A DNA stretch of 64,000 nt, from positions 1 to 64,000 of the forward strand of contig JAJDEI010000138.1 of the NCBI GenBank assembly GCA_029259845.1. Reading direction: 5' to 3'. The notes below the pieces were generated by a model. It was not told the DNA's origin and searched no databases. It was given only the letters and a program-made list of their open reading frames with translations. This stretch comes from Planctomycetaceae bacterium (GTDB taxonomy: Bacteria; Planctomycetota; Planctomycetia; Planctomycetales; Planctomycetaceae). Below, piece by piece: positions 35,563 through 43,893 of the stretch (the first letter of the stretch is position 1; each line of letters opens with the position of its first letter). Position numbers and translations under genes: made by a program.

Positions 35563-36738
35563 ATGTCACTCAGTTCACTCCCGCTCAGTTACTGCACCAA
35601 CGTCCATCCCGGCCGCTCACTCGATGAAGTGTGCGAGGGCATCCACCAGTTTACGGCCCCCACCCGCCGGGAATTCGGGTCGCCGCTCGCAGCCGGGCTT
35701 TGGCTTGCCCAGTCGGTCATTCGCGAACTATCCGAAGACCCGCGGCGTCTCGACCGTCTCTCCGCTCTGCTGGCGAAGGACGATCTCGTCTGCTACACGC
35801 TGAACGCCTTTCCCTACGGCGACTTTCACTCGGTCCGGGTCAAGGAACAGGTCTATCTCCCCGATTGGACGACGCCGGAACGGCTGGGCTACACAAAGAA
35901 CTGTGCGGACGTCTTGGCCCGCCTCATGCCCGAGGGGACGGAAGGGAGCATTTCGACCGTCCCGCTCGGTTTCAAGCAGCTGCCGCGGGAGGACGACTTC
36001 CTCGACCGATGCCTGGACAATCTGCTCTCGCTGGCGCGGGCACTCGATGAACTGCACGACGACACGGGCCGCGTTATTCGTCTGGCGATCGAACCGGAGC
36101 CACTCTCTGTCCTCGAAACGACGGACGAGACCCTCACGTTCTTCTCTCAATTGAGAGCACGGGCGGACGTCGTCGGGCTGCAGGATGCCGTCCGACGCCA
36201 TTTGGGGATTTGCTACGACGTCTGCCATCAGTCGGTGGAATTCGAGGACGTCGCCGACTCGATCGCCAAATTGCAGGCGGCCGACATTCGTATTAATAAA
36301 GTGCACATCACCTGCGCGATCCGGCTCGTCGACCCCGCGAACAACCGCGAAGGACGCGAGGCGCTCGCGCGTTACGTCGAGCCACGGTATCTGCATCAGA
36401 CATTCGCCCGCACGCATCGCGGCGACATCTTTGCGGCCATCGACCTGAGCAAGCCGCTGGCCCTCGCGCCTCCTCCGGACTACGCGGATGCCGCCGAGTG
36501 GCGGATCCACTTTCACGTCCCGGTGAACGCCGAGACGCTCGGCCCGTTGGCGACCACCCGGGAGGATCTCAAACGGGCCCTCGCCGCTGTTGCCCGGCTC
36601 GAGTATGCCCCGCATCTCGAAGTCGAAACCTACACCTGGGACGTTCTTCCCGGGAGCCGGCAGCCGTCACTCGTCGACGGTCTCACCGAAGAACTGGCCG
36701 CCACCCGCGCTTTGCTGGCCGATCTCCATTTGACGTAA
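35563..36738 (+). CDS. eboE: Metabolite traffic protein EboE (TIM-barrel)
   Basis: A 391-residue xylose-isomerase-like TIM-barrel protein. The opening LSYCTNVHPGRSLDEV and the conserved YTLNAFPYGDFHSVRVKEQVYLPDWTTPERLGYT, GSISTVPLGFK, LAIEPEPLSVLET, GICYDVCHQSVEFED and HFHVPVNAETLGPL are characteristic of EboE. EboE belongs to the edge/ebo cluster for moving a precursor such as in scytonemin-type or other pathways across the inner membrane in cyanobacteria and other bacteria; its reaction is unknown. Here it stands alone with none of eboA-D or eboF adjacent. The ATG at 35563 is chosen from the conserved N-terminus. Its last codons (CAT TTG ACG TAA) lie in a 16-bp sequence repeated 108 bases downstream. 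Confidence 0.87.
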   Translation: MSLSSLPLSYCTNVHPGRSLDEVCEGIHQFTAPTRREFGSPLAAGLWLAQSVIRELSEDPRRLDRLSALLAKDDLVCYTLNAFPYGDFHSVRVKEQVYLPDWTTPERLGYTKNCADVLARLMPEGTEGSISTVPLGFKQLPREDDFLDRCLDNLLSLARALDELHDDTGRVIRLAIEPEPLSVLETTDETLTFFSQLRARADVVGLQDAVRRHLGICYDVCHQSVEFEDVADSIAKLQAADIRINKVHITCAIRLVDPANNREGREALARYVEPRYLHQTFARTHRGDIFAAIDLSKPLALAPPPDYADAAEWRIHFHVPVNAETLGPLATTREDLKRALAAVARLEYAPHLEVETYTWDVLPGSRQPSLVDGLTEELAATRALLADLHLT

Positions 36739-36852
36739 ATGCTTGAGGCTCTGTCACAGCTAAGACTTCAGGTTGGAGTTCAAGCTTTCGCTTGGCTTCA
36801 CAGCCTGAAGGCTGAACTCCAACACCCCGTTCACCGTTTGACGTAAACGCTT
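36729..36852. repeat. Palindromic repeat (GCAGCCTGAAGGCTGAACT family), copy 2, flanked by direct repeats
   Basis: The element has arms TTGGAGTTCA (36773-36782) and TGAACTCCAA (36813-36822) around aagctttcgcttgg and cagcctgaaggc. It is flanked by TTTGACGTAAATGCTT (36729-36744) and TTTGACGTAAACGCTT (36837-36852), 15 of 16 identical. The left direct repeat contains the eboE stop codon. The arrangement looks like an element between target-site duplications. Confidence 0.8.
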
Positions 36853-37181
36853 TAGAGACAGCCCCGCGGCCTGCTTCATCTTTCGGCACAGGCTCCGCGC
36901 CTCGGATTTCGCGGCATCTTGTGGGAATTCGAGTGGCGCGATTGATCCGGTCGTGCCGATTCTAACTACGGGGGCGACGAGAATGTCGCCGCGGGCTATA
37001 TGGCTCGCGGCGACATTTCTTGCACCGGCCGGGCTCTCAGTCTTGGAGAGTTTCTTCGGCAACGACGGGACCGGGCAAGAGATCCGGCCTGTTATCGGTT
37101 CGTCGCAAACGTGCGGCGTCAGTGGGGATCCGGGCGAGATGGCCGACTGAACAGCGGCCACACAGTGAGGGGGGGGACTGC
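36853..37181. other. Intergenic region with a long hairpin
   Basis: This gap of 329 bases lies between the repeat after eboE and the next gene. The only structure I see is a perfect 12-bp hairpin: AATGTCGCCGCG (36982-36993) and CGCGGCGACATT (37006-37017), loop ggctatatggct, followed by tct. It is more likely an interspersed palindrome or mRNA structure than a terminator. No gene is recognised. Confidence 0.5.
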
Positions 37182-38294
37182 ATGAAGTGCGTGCTGATGT
37201 CGCCTGCTGCGCGACGAGTGCTGGTCGGTGGAGTCCTGCTGACCTGGGGCAATGTCGTCCAGATGACTGCCGCAGACGAGCCGGTGTTGCGTCCCGTCTC
37301 ACAGCCGGCGCTCCGTCTCGCCTCCGAACCGGTGCTCCAGCCGGTTCCCGAGGACGCCGAAGCCGCACGTGTCGAGACAGAGATCATCCCCTTCCTGCTT
37401 CCGCACTCACCCACCAATCAAAAACTGGTGCTCGTCAGTGCAGAAATCGACGCCCAAGCGAAACAACCGCAAGTCTCGCGGGTCGAAAAGGGATCCTCCT
37501 CCCGAAGACTTCGCAAGTCGGCCATTCACGACCTGCCGCAACAGTCGATGACATCGCAGGAACGACAGATTGTGGACGATGTGCTCGATTCGATCAGTGT
37601 GTTTCGGCGGCTGCCGGTGTTTCAATGCGAACTCGATCCCCGCGTCCACGAGTATTTCACCCAGCACCCGGACGTCGCCGTCAGCATCTGGCGGGCGATG
37701 GCCATCTCACAGTTAGAGATGACCCAGACGGATCCGCTCCATTACAGCATCGACACGCGCGACGGCACGACCGGCGTTGTGACCGTGCTGCACCAAACCC
37801 GCGAGAGCTGCGTCATTCACTGTGACGGGATGTTCAAAAGCCCCTACCTCAAAAACGCCATTCACGCGAAGTCGGTCATACATCTGAAAACTCGCTTCGG
37901 CACCGACCGGGAGGGACGGGCCTACGCGACGCACCAGGCGGACCTGTTCGTCTCCTTTCCTTCTCAAAAGATCGGCACGATCGCCAAACTGATCTCCCCC
38001 GTCAGCAATGCCATCATCGACCGCAACTTCCAGGAAATCAGCCTGTTCATTCACGTCATGTGGCAGGCGATGACCAAACAGCCCGGCTGGGTCGAGCAAA
38101 TCGCCGAGCGGCTCGACGGCGTCCCCGAGGCTCGCAAGGACGAACTGCGCAGGCTCACCGCCGACGTTTACGTGACGGCCCAGACGAACCTCCACAAGCG
38201 GGCGGGCGTCCAAGTTCCGCTCGAAAGGAACGGCCCACCAACCGAACGCCCCACTCGCACAACCGCCACGCGTCCCATCGACGTCACACGATGA
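37182..38294 (+). CDS. Exported hypothetical protein
   Basis: A 370-residue protein I cannot assign to a named family. An N-terminal hydrophobic signal (AARRVLVGGVLLTWGNVVQMTA, about 9-30) precedes a Pro/Val-rich stretch with VLRPVSQPALRLASEPVLQPVPEDA, an imperfect triple repeat. The main domain (about 130-345) contains FRRLPVFQCELDPRVHEYFTQHPDVAVSIWRAM, IDTRDGTTGVVTVLHQ, CDGMFKSPYLKNAIHAKSVIHLKTRF and FVSFPSQKIGTIAKLISPV, with a basic Thr/Arg/Pro tail. This pattern looks like a planctomycete-only secreted family. The start at 37182 follows a strong gaggggggg Shine-Dalgarno region. It is convergent with a small membrane-protein gene, 29 bases apart. Confidence 0.75.
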   Translation: MKCVLMSPAARRVLVGGVLLTWGNVVQMTAADEPVLRPVSQPALRLASEPVLQPVPEDAEAARVETEIIPFLLPHSPTNQKLVLVSAEIDAQAKQPQVSRVEKGSSSRRLRKSAIHDLPQQSMTSQERQIVDDVLDSISVFRRLPVFQCELDPRVHEYFTQHPDVAVSIWRAMAISQLEMTQTDPLHYSIDTRDGTTGVVTVLHQTRESCVIHCDGMFKSPYLKNAIHAKSVIHLKTRFGTDREGRAYATHQADLFVSFPSQKIGTIAKLISPVSNAIIDRNFQEISLFIHVMWQAMTKQPGWVEQIAERLDGVPEARKDELRRLTADVYVTAQTNLHKRAGVQVPLERNGPPTERPTRTTATRPIDVTR

Positions 38295-38323
38295 TTCACG
38301 GAACAAGACGGGTCCAGATGGCG

Positions 38324-38710
38324 TCAATCGCTCGTGTTGCCCGCCTGTCGCGACGTTCCTCGTTCACGGGGCAACCGGCTTCGCGGCCGCCCGCGAGGAC
38401 GCAGAAACAGTCCGAGAATCGCAAACACAACCAACAGGGGAAAAAAGACTCTCGGACGCCGTGCAAAGACCAGTGCTCCCAAAACGACGGCGGCCAACGT
38501 CAGCGGAGAGATATTGGCCCACGCGGCATCACGGCCGCGGCTCGGCAGCGCAATCCACAAAGCCCCTGTCACCAAACCGACCCTGACGAAAGCCGCACAC
38601 CACAGGTTGGCGAACGAGTCGACAAGCCCAATTGCCAATCCGGCGCACAGGCAGGCCACGGCGATCACGCCCACGAGCGTTCGGTTAACCGAGACGGATT
38701 GCTCCGGCAT
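38324..38710 (-). CDS. Small membrane protein, hypothetical
   Basis: A 128-residue protein starting MPEQSVSVNRTLVG. It has three to four hydrophobic segments: TLVGVIAVACLCAGLAIGLV, FVRVGLVTGALWIAL, ISPLTLAAVVLGALVF and FFPLLVVFAILGLFL. A strongly basic C-terminal tail (PRGRPRSRLPRERGTSRQ) would lie in the cytoplasm. The frame is open far upstream through the divergent lipoprotein gene, but that part is antisense shadow, so the Met at 38710 is used. No family is recognised. It is divergent from the CsgG-like lipoprotein gene. Confidence 0.65.
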   Translation of the reverse strand: MPEQSVSVNRTLVGVIAVACLCAGLAIGLVDSFANLWCAAFVRVGLVTGALWIALPSRGRDAAWANISPLTLAAVVLGALVFARRPRVFFPLLVVFAILGLFLRPRGRPRSRLPRERGTSRQAGNTSD

Positions 38711-38842
38711 GAATGACAGGCCTTCAGACCACGAAAACAATGACTGACGTTGTGTGAACCACTTCCTTCTTCTATAAGCCCGGCTCCTCTCAAGGGGAAG
38801 GGTGATTCTGCTCAAGGCACCCTGACCGCCCAACACTCCGAC

Positions 38843-39904
38843 ATGCCTAAGACTGTCTCGAAATCGCACGTCTTGCGATTGGGGGCCGCTTGTCTCTTGA
38901 CCGCGGTGCTCGTGTCCGGCTGTGCGCATCGGGCCACGGTGTCCGCCTGGACACCCGCTCAGATCGAAGTGTCCGGCATGCAGAAACTGGCCGTGATCGG
39001 CTTCTCCGGCGAGCATGGCCAAACCGTCGTCTCTGCCCTCAATTCCCGGCTTCGGGACAGCGAATTCTACACGCTCGTCGATCGCCGCGAACTCAACTCG
39101 ATCCAATGGGCTTCCGCGACCGACAACACCCGCGGCCTGCTCTCCCTGGACGATATCAGCGCGGCCCGAGCCGCAGGCATTGACGGCCTCCTCGTGGGCG
39201 ATGTCATCGAATACCGTTGTAAAGAGCAACCGGTCCCCCAAAAGGGACGCACTTGGGGGCGGGCTTCCAAGGCTGACGCACAACCGTCGAAAGAACGCAA
39301 CGACGAATCCCCGCCCGGCAGCGCCGGTCACAAAAGACAGCGACAGGCAACGGTGACGGTTGCGTTTCGCTTGCTGGATGTGCAAACCGGCAAAATCCGC
39401 GCGTCCAGGCAGATTTCGCGTTCCGCTTCGCATGAGATCACCGATCGCCCCAACGGTACGCCCACCTCCTCGGAAATCCTCGAGACGCTGGCCCGCCAAT
39501 GTGTTGACGAATTCGTCACCACGCTCGCGCCGCATCAGTCGGCCGAGCGCGTGAAACTCGCCGTCCCGGCACCGTTCCAGGCCGGTTGCACGCTGGTCCT
39601 GAACGGGAACGAATTCGCCGTTCGCGGCCGCTGGGAGGAGGCGATCACCGCCTGGGAACATGCCATTGCCCGCAACCCCGAGAACGACGCGGCACTGTTC
39701 AATCTGTCGATCGCCCACGCCAACCGGCAGGACTTCACACGAGCGGAAACCTTCGCGATGCGCGCGATGAACGTCCGCCAGAAAGCCGCGTACGAAGCCG
39801 GCCTGCAACGCATCCGCCAGCAGGCCTCCGCCTTCGACCAAACCCTCCAACAACGCCGCGATCTCACCTCCGCCTCGTTTTCCAAGTATGAGATGCGGCG
39901 ATAG
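38843..39904 (+). CDS. CsgG-like lipoprotein with TPR C-terminus
   Basis: A 353-residue lipoprotein: signal peptide with lipobox LVSGC, then a CsgG/TolB-N-like domain (about 40-240). The latter reads MQKLAVIGFSGEHGQTVVSALNSRLRDSEFYTLVDRRELNSI, GIDGLLVGDVIEYR and VTVAFRLLDVQTGKIRASRQISRSASHEI. A low-complexity charged insert at about 130-165 (KGRTWGRASKADAQPSKERN) interrupts this domain. The C-terminal 100 residues form a TPR pair: AVRGRWEEAITAWEHAIARNPENDAALFNLSIAHANRQDFTRAETFAMRAM. Such proteins are outer-membrane-associated assembly or secretion helpers; the substrate is unknown. The ATG at 38843 begins the signal peptide. It is convergent with dprA, with a palindromic repeat between the stop codons. 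Confidence 0.85.
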   Translation: MPKTVSKSHVLRLGAACLLTAVLVSGCAHRATVSAWTPAQIEVSGMQKLAVIGFSGEHGQTVVSALNSRLRDSEFYTLVDRRELNSIQWASATDNTRGLLSLDDISAARAAGIDGLLVGDVIEYRCKEQPVPQKGRTWGRASKADAQPSKERNDESPPGSAGHKRQRQATVTVAFRLLDVQTGKIRASRQISRSASHEITDRPNGTPTSSEILETLARQCVDEFVTTLAPHQSAERVKLAVPAPFQAGCTLVLNGNEFAVRGRWEEAITAWEHAIARNPENDAALFNLSIAHANRQDFTRAETFAMRAMNVRQKAAYEAGLQRIRQQASAFDQTLQQRRDLTSASFSKYEMRR

Positions 39905-39932
39905 GGCTTTGTCAAACCTGAAACGCAGAGTG

Positions 39933-40005
39933 GGAGTTCAAGCTTGAGCTTGTTTCTGCAGTTCCTATCATTTTTCAGATTCAAGCAGCCTAAAGGCTGA
40001 ACTCC
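39933..40005. repeat. Palindromic repeat (GCAGCCTGAAGGCTGAACT family), copy 3
   Basis: Arms GGAGTTCA (39933-39940) and TGAACTCC (39998-40005) enclose aagcttgagcttgtttctgc, an unrelated 25-base centre and agcagcctaaaggctga. It sits in the convergent gap between the CsgG-like gene and dprA, where a two-way terminator would be expected. Confidence 0.8.
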
Positions 40006-40023
40006 AACCCCATCTCCCATCCC

Positions 40024-41148
40024 CTAATACGTCACCCGCACGAGCAGTCCGCCCGGCAGGCGCTGTACGAGACGCCGCATTTCGAGCACGGTCACTGTCG
40101 ACAGCACACGCGACGCTTCCAGTGAGCCGGCGGCAATCACCTCGTCGATGTGCTGCGGATCATTCGACAGCAGGTTGAGCACCTCGCGCTCCTGATCGCT
40201 GAGCGACAGTTCCCGCGGTGACCGCACGACATCCTGTTCGCCTCGTGAGACCGGCTCCAGCAGCGGCCCCAATTCCTGCAACACGTCGTCCGGATCTCGG
40301 ACGAGCGTCGCTCCGTCACGCAGCAGGTCGTGACAGCCGATGCTGGCCAAGCTGTCAATCCGTCCCGGGACCGCGAACACCTCACGCCCCTGCTCCATCG
40401 CGTGACGGGCCGTGTGCAGCGCCCCGCTTTTTCGCGACGCCTCCACGATGATCACCCCCAGTGACAAGCCGCTGATGATGCGGTTTCGCTGGGGGAAGAT
40501 GCCCCGTGACGGACCACGGTCCAGCGGCGACTCGCTCAGCACCGCGCCGGCAGCCACGATTTCTTTAGCCAGGTCCCGATGCTCGGGCGGATACAGGCTC
40601 GCCAAACCGGTCGCACAGACCGCCAACGTCCTCCCTCCCGCCGCCAAGGCTCCCCGGTGAGCTGCTGCGTCGATGCCCCGCGCCAATCCACTGATCACCG
40701 TCATCCCGGCCCGCGCCAGCGCCCCGGCCAATCGCTCCGCCGTCTGCCGCCCGTACAATGTGCATCGACGGGACCCGACGATCCCAACCGCGAGTTCATC
40801 CTGCGGCAGCAACTCCCCCCGGCAATACAGCACGGGCGGCGGGTCGCAGGTTTCCGCCAGCATGCTCGGATACTCGGGCGTGCCGCGAAATCGCAGGTCG
40901 ATCGACGCCTGCTGACACCGCTCCCACTCGCGGCTCGCCTCATCGGAAGCCCGTGCGGACGTGATCGCGGCTGACAACTTGGGCCCGACGCCCTCCACCT
41001 GCAGCAATTCATTGCCGGCCGCTTGGAACACGCCGGAGGCAGAATCAAACCGCTCGAGCAGCAGCGACTGCATTCGCGGACCGACGCCCGGCACGAGATT
41101 CAGCCGCAGCATGTCGAGTCGCTCTTCGTCCGTCATCGCATGGCCCAC
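40024..41148 (-). CDS. dprA: DNA-processing protein DprA (Smf)
   Basis: A 374-residue DprA: binds incoming single-stranded DNA and loads RecA during natural transformation. An N-terminal SAM/HhH-like region (NLVPGVGPRMQSLLLERF and EGVGPKLSAAI) is followed by the Rossmann-like domain with VGSRRCTLYGRQTAERLA, ISGLARGIDAAAHRGAL, FPQRNRIISGLSLGVIIVEA and HTARHAMEQGREVFAVPG. A C-terminal winged-helix-type region reads LSDQEREVLNLLSNDPQHIDEVI. Full length and intact motifs suggest a working protein. The start could be the Met at 41148 or the one four codons later (MTDEERLDM). No other competence genes are nearby. Confidence 0.95.
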   Translation of the reverse strand: MGHAMTDEERLDMLRLNLVPGVGPRMQSLLLERFDSASGVFQAAGNELLQVEGVGPKLSAAITSARASDEASREWERCQQASIDLRFRGTPEYPSMLAETCDPPPVLYCRGELLPQDELAVGIVGSRRCTLYGRQTAERLAGALARAGMTVISGLARGIDAAAHRGALAAGGRTLAVCATGLASLYPPEHRDLAKEIVAAGAVLSESPLDRGPSRGIFPQRNRIISGLSLGVIIVEASRKSGALHTARHAMEQGREVFAVPGRIDSLASIGCHDLLRDGATLVRDPDDVLQELGPLLEPVSRGEQDVVRSPRELSLSDQEREVLNLLSNDPQHIDEVIAAGSLEASRVLSTVTVLEMRRLVQRLPGGLLVRVTY

Positions 41149-41725
41149 CGGATGGGAAAAACTTGGCTCCGAGTCAGAGCGATTGTACCGAGCCTCCCGC
41201 CCCGATCGAATGCTGCCGCCCGCCCGCCGATCGCGATCACGCCGAATCCGACGGATCGGCGACCGATGGGTTCACGATGTGACAGTGGGGCCAAACACTC
41301 GGTGTCTCGAATCAGGTTCGATCATTCTCGGTGAAATCGACACCGGAGCCCGTTCAAGGCACGAGCTACGAAGGGAGACACCGGGTGTTTCAATCCTCGT
41401 TCCCAAGCTCCGGCTTGGGAACGCACTTTCGAGAAACACCGTTTCTCGTCCCTGTTCCCATGGCCGACCCGATGTGCCGGTCCGCGAAGCAGAGCTTCGG
41501 GAATGCGTGTTCCCAAACCGGAGTTTGGGAACGAGGGACGGGCGATCAATCGATCAATCGATCAATCATGACCCCCGAAAATCACGTTGACCCGGAATCG
41601 TCAATCCGCTACACCACGCCCGCCCTCCTCGCTCTCCCCGACTGCCCCCCCTGTATTGCTTTGACGGCGTCTTCACAACCCGATCCCACACCGAAGATTC
41701 GCCACATTCACCGATGAGGACACCC
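41149..41725. other. Repeat-bearing intergenic region, no gene
   Basis: This 577-base gap lies between dprA and a divergent lipoprotein gene. Plus- and minus-strand frames here are short, low-complexity and unsupported. The centre (41398-41534) is occupied by a composite palindromic repeat, listed separately. A run of three cgatcaat units occurs at about 41547-41570. Promoters for both genes should lie near the edges but are not recognisable. Confidence 0.5.
41398..41534. repeat. Composite palindromic repeat (CGTTCCCAAGCTCCGGCTTGGGAACG type)
   Basis: The left palindrome (41398-41423) reads cgttcccaagctccgg then cttgggaacg. The right one (41510-41534) reads gttcccaaaccgg then agtttgggaacg. 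A smaller palindrome cgaagcagagcttcg lies at 41485-41499 and gagaaacaccgtttctc at 41431-41447. These hairpins belong to a repeat type common between planctomycete genes. Confidence 0.85.
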
Positions 41726-42439
41726 ATGTTCCCACCTCGTTCGCAGCTTCTCATCGTCCCGGCACTTGTGATGTTGATCGCCGGATGCACGCATAGCCAG
41801 CGGTCGAACACGGCCCGCACCGGCATGGAGCAACTGTTGATCTCCAATGCCATCGACCAGTCTTTGGAGAAGGTCAATTTTCGCCCCTTTGGCGGCCATA
41901 CCGTCTATCTGGAAGAAAAATATGCCGACTCGGTCGACAAGGCCTATCTCGTCGGCTCGGTCCGGCACCGGATGCTCGCCACCGGAACGCGCCTGGTCGA
42001 CAAACCGGAGGATGCCGAAATCATCGTCGAACTCCGCAGCGGCGGCATCGGCACCGATACCTCCGAGTCCTTCGTCGGGGTCCCAGAAATCGCCCTCCCC
42101 GGCATGCTGACCCTGCCGGAGGTCCGGTTCCTCCAGCGGACCAGCCAGTCCGGAACCGCGAAGATCGGGCTCGTCGCCTACGATGCCAAAACCAAACAGG
42201 TTCTGGGACCGGGCGGCACGTCGTTGTCCAAGTCGAACGACAACAACTGGTTTGTCGCCGGCATCGGCCCGATCCAGCAGGGCAGCGTCAAACGGGAAAT
42301 CTCCCGCTCCACCACTGGAGCGGCGGCCTCCAAGGACATTTCGATGCCGCGACAGGTCTCCTTTGAAAGCCCCAAATTGCTCTCGCCAGGACGGTCCGCG
42401 GTGAAATTCGCCTCCGGTGAAGAGGACGCCGGCAAGTAA
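41726..42439 (+). CDS. Conserved planctomycete lipoprotein
   Basis: A 237-residue lipoprotein: signal RSQLLIVPALVMLIAGC with lipobox IAGC, then a domain reading ARTGMEQLLISNAIDQSLEKVNFRPFGGHTVYLEEKYADSVDKAYLVGSVRHRMLATGTRLVDKPEDAEIIVELRSGGIGTD. I believe this matches a DUF6655-type family found in planctomycetes, but that is from memory and unsure. A second conserved block (LPEVRFLQRTSQSGTAKIGLVAYDAKTKQVLG) and a variable tail follow. The ATG at 41726 has GAGG six bases upstream; one four codons earlier is possible. It resembles outer-membrane assembly lipoproteins (GNA1162/LPP20-like) in size and layout, but no function can be claimed. Confidence 0.78.
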   Translation: MFPPRSQLLIVPALVMLIAGCTHSQRSNTARTGMEQLLISNAIDQSLEKVNFRPFGGHTVYLEEKYADSVDKAYLVGSVRHRMLATGTRLVDKPEDAEIIVELRSGGIGTDTSESFVGVPEIALPGMLTLPEVRFLQRTSQSGTAKIGLVAYDAKTKQVLGPGGTSLSKSNDNNWFVAGIGPIQQGSVKREISRSTTGAAASKDISMPRQVSFESPKLLSPGRSAVKFASGEEDAGK

Positions 42440-42483
42440 ACAGCGGTCTTCTGGGTGCCACCGGCACTTGCCTGTGAGGGGTG

Positions 42484-42532
42484 GCGTTTAAGCTGTCGCT
42501 TGTTCTCGCAGCCTGAAGGCTGAACTCCAACC
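42484..42532. repeat. Palindromic repeat (GCAGCCTGAAGGCTGAACT family), copy 4
   Basis: Reads gcgtttaagctgtcgcttgt then tctcgcagcctgaaggctga and actccaac, matching copies at 8471, 36773 and 39933. It lies just after the lipoprotein stop codon, in the gap before the vWA protein gene. Confidence 0.85.
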
Positions 42533-42710
42533 CTGAGTGCGGACGGCCGACGATCCTTCGCAAAAAAACTCGCGACTTTCACAGATTCCGGGAATCCTCC
42601 CGGTGGCTCCCACGTCGTAGAGGCGTGTGAATCGCTCGCTCGGCCTTCGATCTTGGGCCGGTTTGGTGGGCGAATTCGAACGCTAACCACGTCCGATTCG
42701 GAGTCGAACG

Positions 42711-43880
42711 ATGAAAACGCTCACCCTACTTCTGACGGCGAGCCTGCTGCTTGGGTCCGCCATCAACGCCGCAGAAATCGCCTCTGCCCCCAAGGTTGCC
42801 GATTCGCGGCCCCAACAAACCCCACCACGAATCCAACTGGCCATCCTGCTCGACACCAGCAACAGCATGGACGGACTGATCAATCAAGCCCGGACACAAC
42901 TATGGAAAATCGTCAACGAACTGGCGACGACCAAGTGCAAGGACCGCGAGCCGCACCTCGAAGTTGCCCTGTACGAATACGGCAACGACTCCCTTTCGGC
43001 TGCGACATTGCACGTTCGGCAAGTGATTGGGTTTACGGACAACCTCGATTGCGTTTCGGAAGAACTGTACGCCCTCACCACCAACGGCGGGCAGGAGTAC
43101 TGCGGTGCTGTCATCCGCCGGGCTGTCGACGACCTCGATTGGAGCGATTCGACCGCCGACCTGAAGATGATCGTCATTGCCGGTAACGAGCCGTTCTCCC
43201 AGGGGCCGGTCGATTTTCGGGAATCGTGTCGCTCGTCGATCGCCAAAGGAATCACGATCACCACCATTCACTGTGGCTCAGAGGAGGACGGCATCGAGAC
43301 CGGATGGAAAGAGGGAGCCGCGATTGCCGAAGGCTCGTACCTGTGTATCAATCAGAACGAGCCGATCGTCACGGTCCCCACGCCATTCGACGACAAGTTG
43401 TCCCAGCTGAGCATCCAGGTCAATGCCACCTACCTCTACTTCGGCGACCAAAAGAAAGCACGTGAACAGGCATTACGTCAGGAAGCCCAGGACACGAACG
43501 CAGCCAATTCGACGCCGGCTGCAGCCGCCGACCGGGCGTTGTTCAAAGCCTCCCGCCAGTACGATCGCGCAAGCGGCGATCTGTTAAACGCCTTGGCCAA
43601 CGGCCGCGTCAAACTTAAGGACCTCAAGGACGAAGAGCTCCCCGCTGAGCTGCGCCAGTTGAGCAAGGAGAAACGACAGAGGCTGATCGAGTCGAGACGC
43701 AAGGAGCGCGCCCGCATTCAACAAGAGATCAAAACGCTCTCACGCCAACGGCAGGAATTCCTCGCCGAAGCAGCCGAGAAAGCGGGCGATTATCCCCCCC
43801 ACAACACTCTCGACGCGGCTGTCCTCCAGGCGATCCGCGAACAAGCCGTCCGCAAGCAGTTCACGTCACCACAAAACTGA
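42711..43880 (+). CDS. Secreted von Willebrand factor A (vWA) domain protein
   Basis: A 389-residue exported protein. A signal peptide (KTLTLLLTASLLLGSAINA) is followed by a vWA domain (about 40-245) with the metal-ion-dependent adhesion site DTSNSM (Asp48, Ser50, Ser52), a Thr/Ser-rich second loop near ALTTNGGQEYCG and an Asp in LKMIVIAGNEPF. After it comes a helical Lys/Arg/Glu-rich tail (about 255-389) with SKEKRQRLIESRRKERARIQQEIKTLSRQRQEF, probably coiled coil. Such proteins are frequent in planctomycetes; partner binding by the MIDAS is known for vWA domains, but the ligand here is unknown. It shares a terminator with the convergent sulfite oxidase-like gene. Confidence 0.88.
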   Translation: MKTLTLLLTASLLLGSAINAAEIASAPKVADSRPQQTPPRIQLAILLDTSNSMDGLINQARTQLWKIVNELATTKCKDREPHLEVALYEYGNDSLSAATLHVRQVIGFTDNLDCVSEELYALTTNGGQEYCGAVIRRAVDDLDWSDSTADLKMIVIAGNEPFSQGPVDFRESCRSSIAKGITITTIHCGSEEDGIETGWKEGAAIAEGSYLCINQNEPIVTVPTPFDDKLSQLSIQVNATYLYFGDQKKAREQALRQEAQDTNAANSTPAAAADRALFKASRQYDRASGDLLNALANGRVKLKDLKDEELPAELRQLSKEKRQRLIESRRKERARIQQEIKTLSRQRQEFLAEAAEKAGDYPPHNTLDAAVLQAIREQAVRKQFTSPQN

Positions 43881-43893
43881 AGCCACGCAACAC

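Noticed and set aside
38711-39853. Upstream extension of the small membrane protein to 509 codons
   Set aside because: The extension is antisense to the CsgG-like lipoprotein gene; the hydrophobic, plausible protein starts at the Met at 38710.
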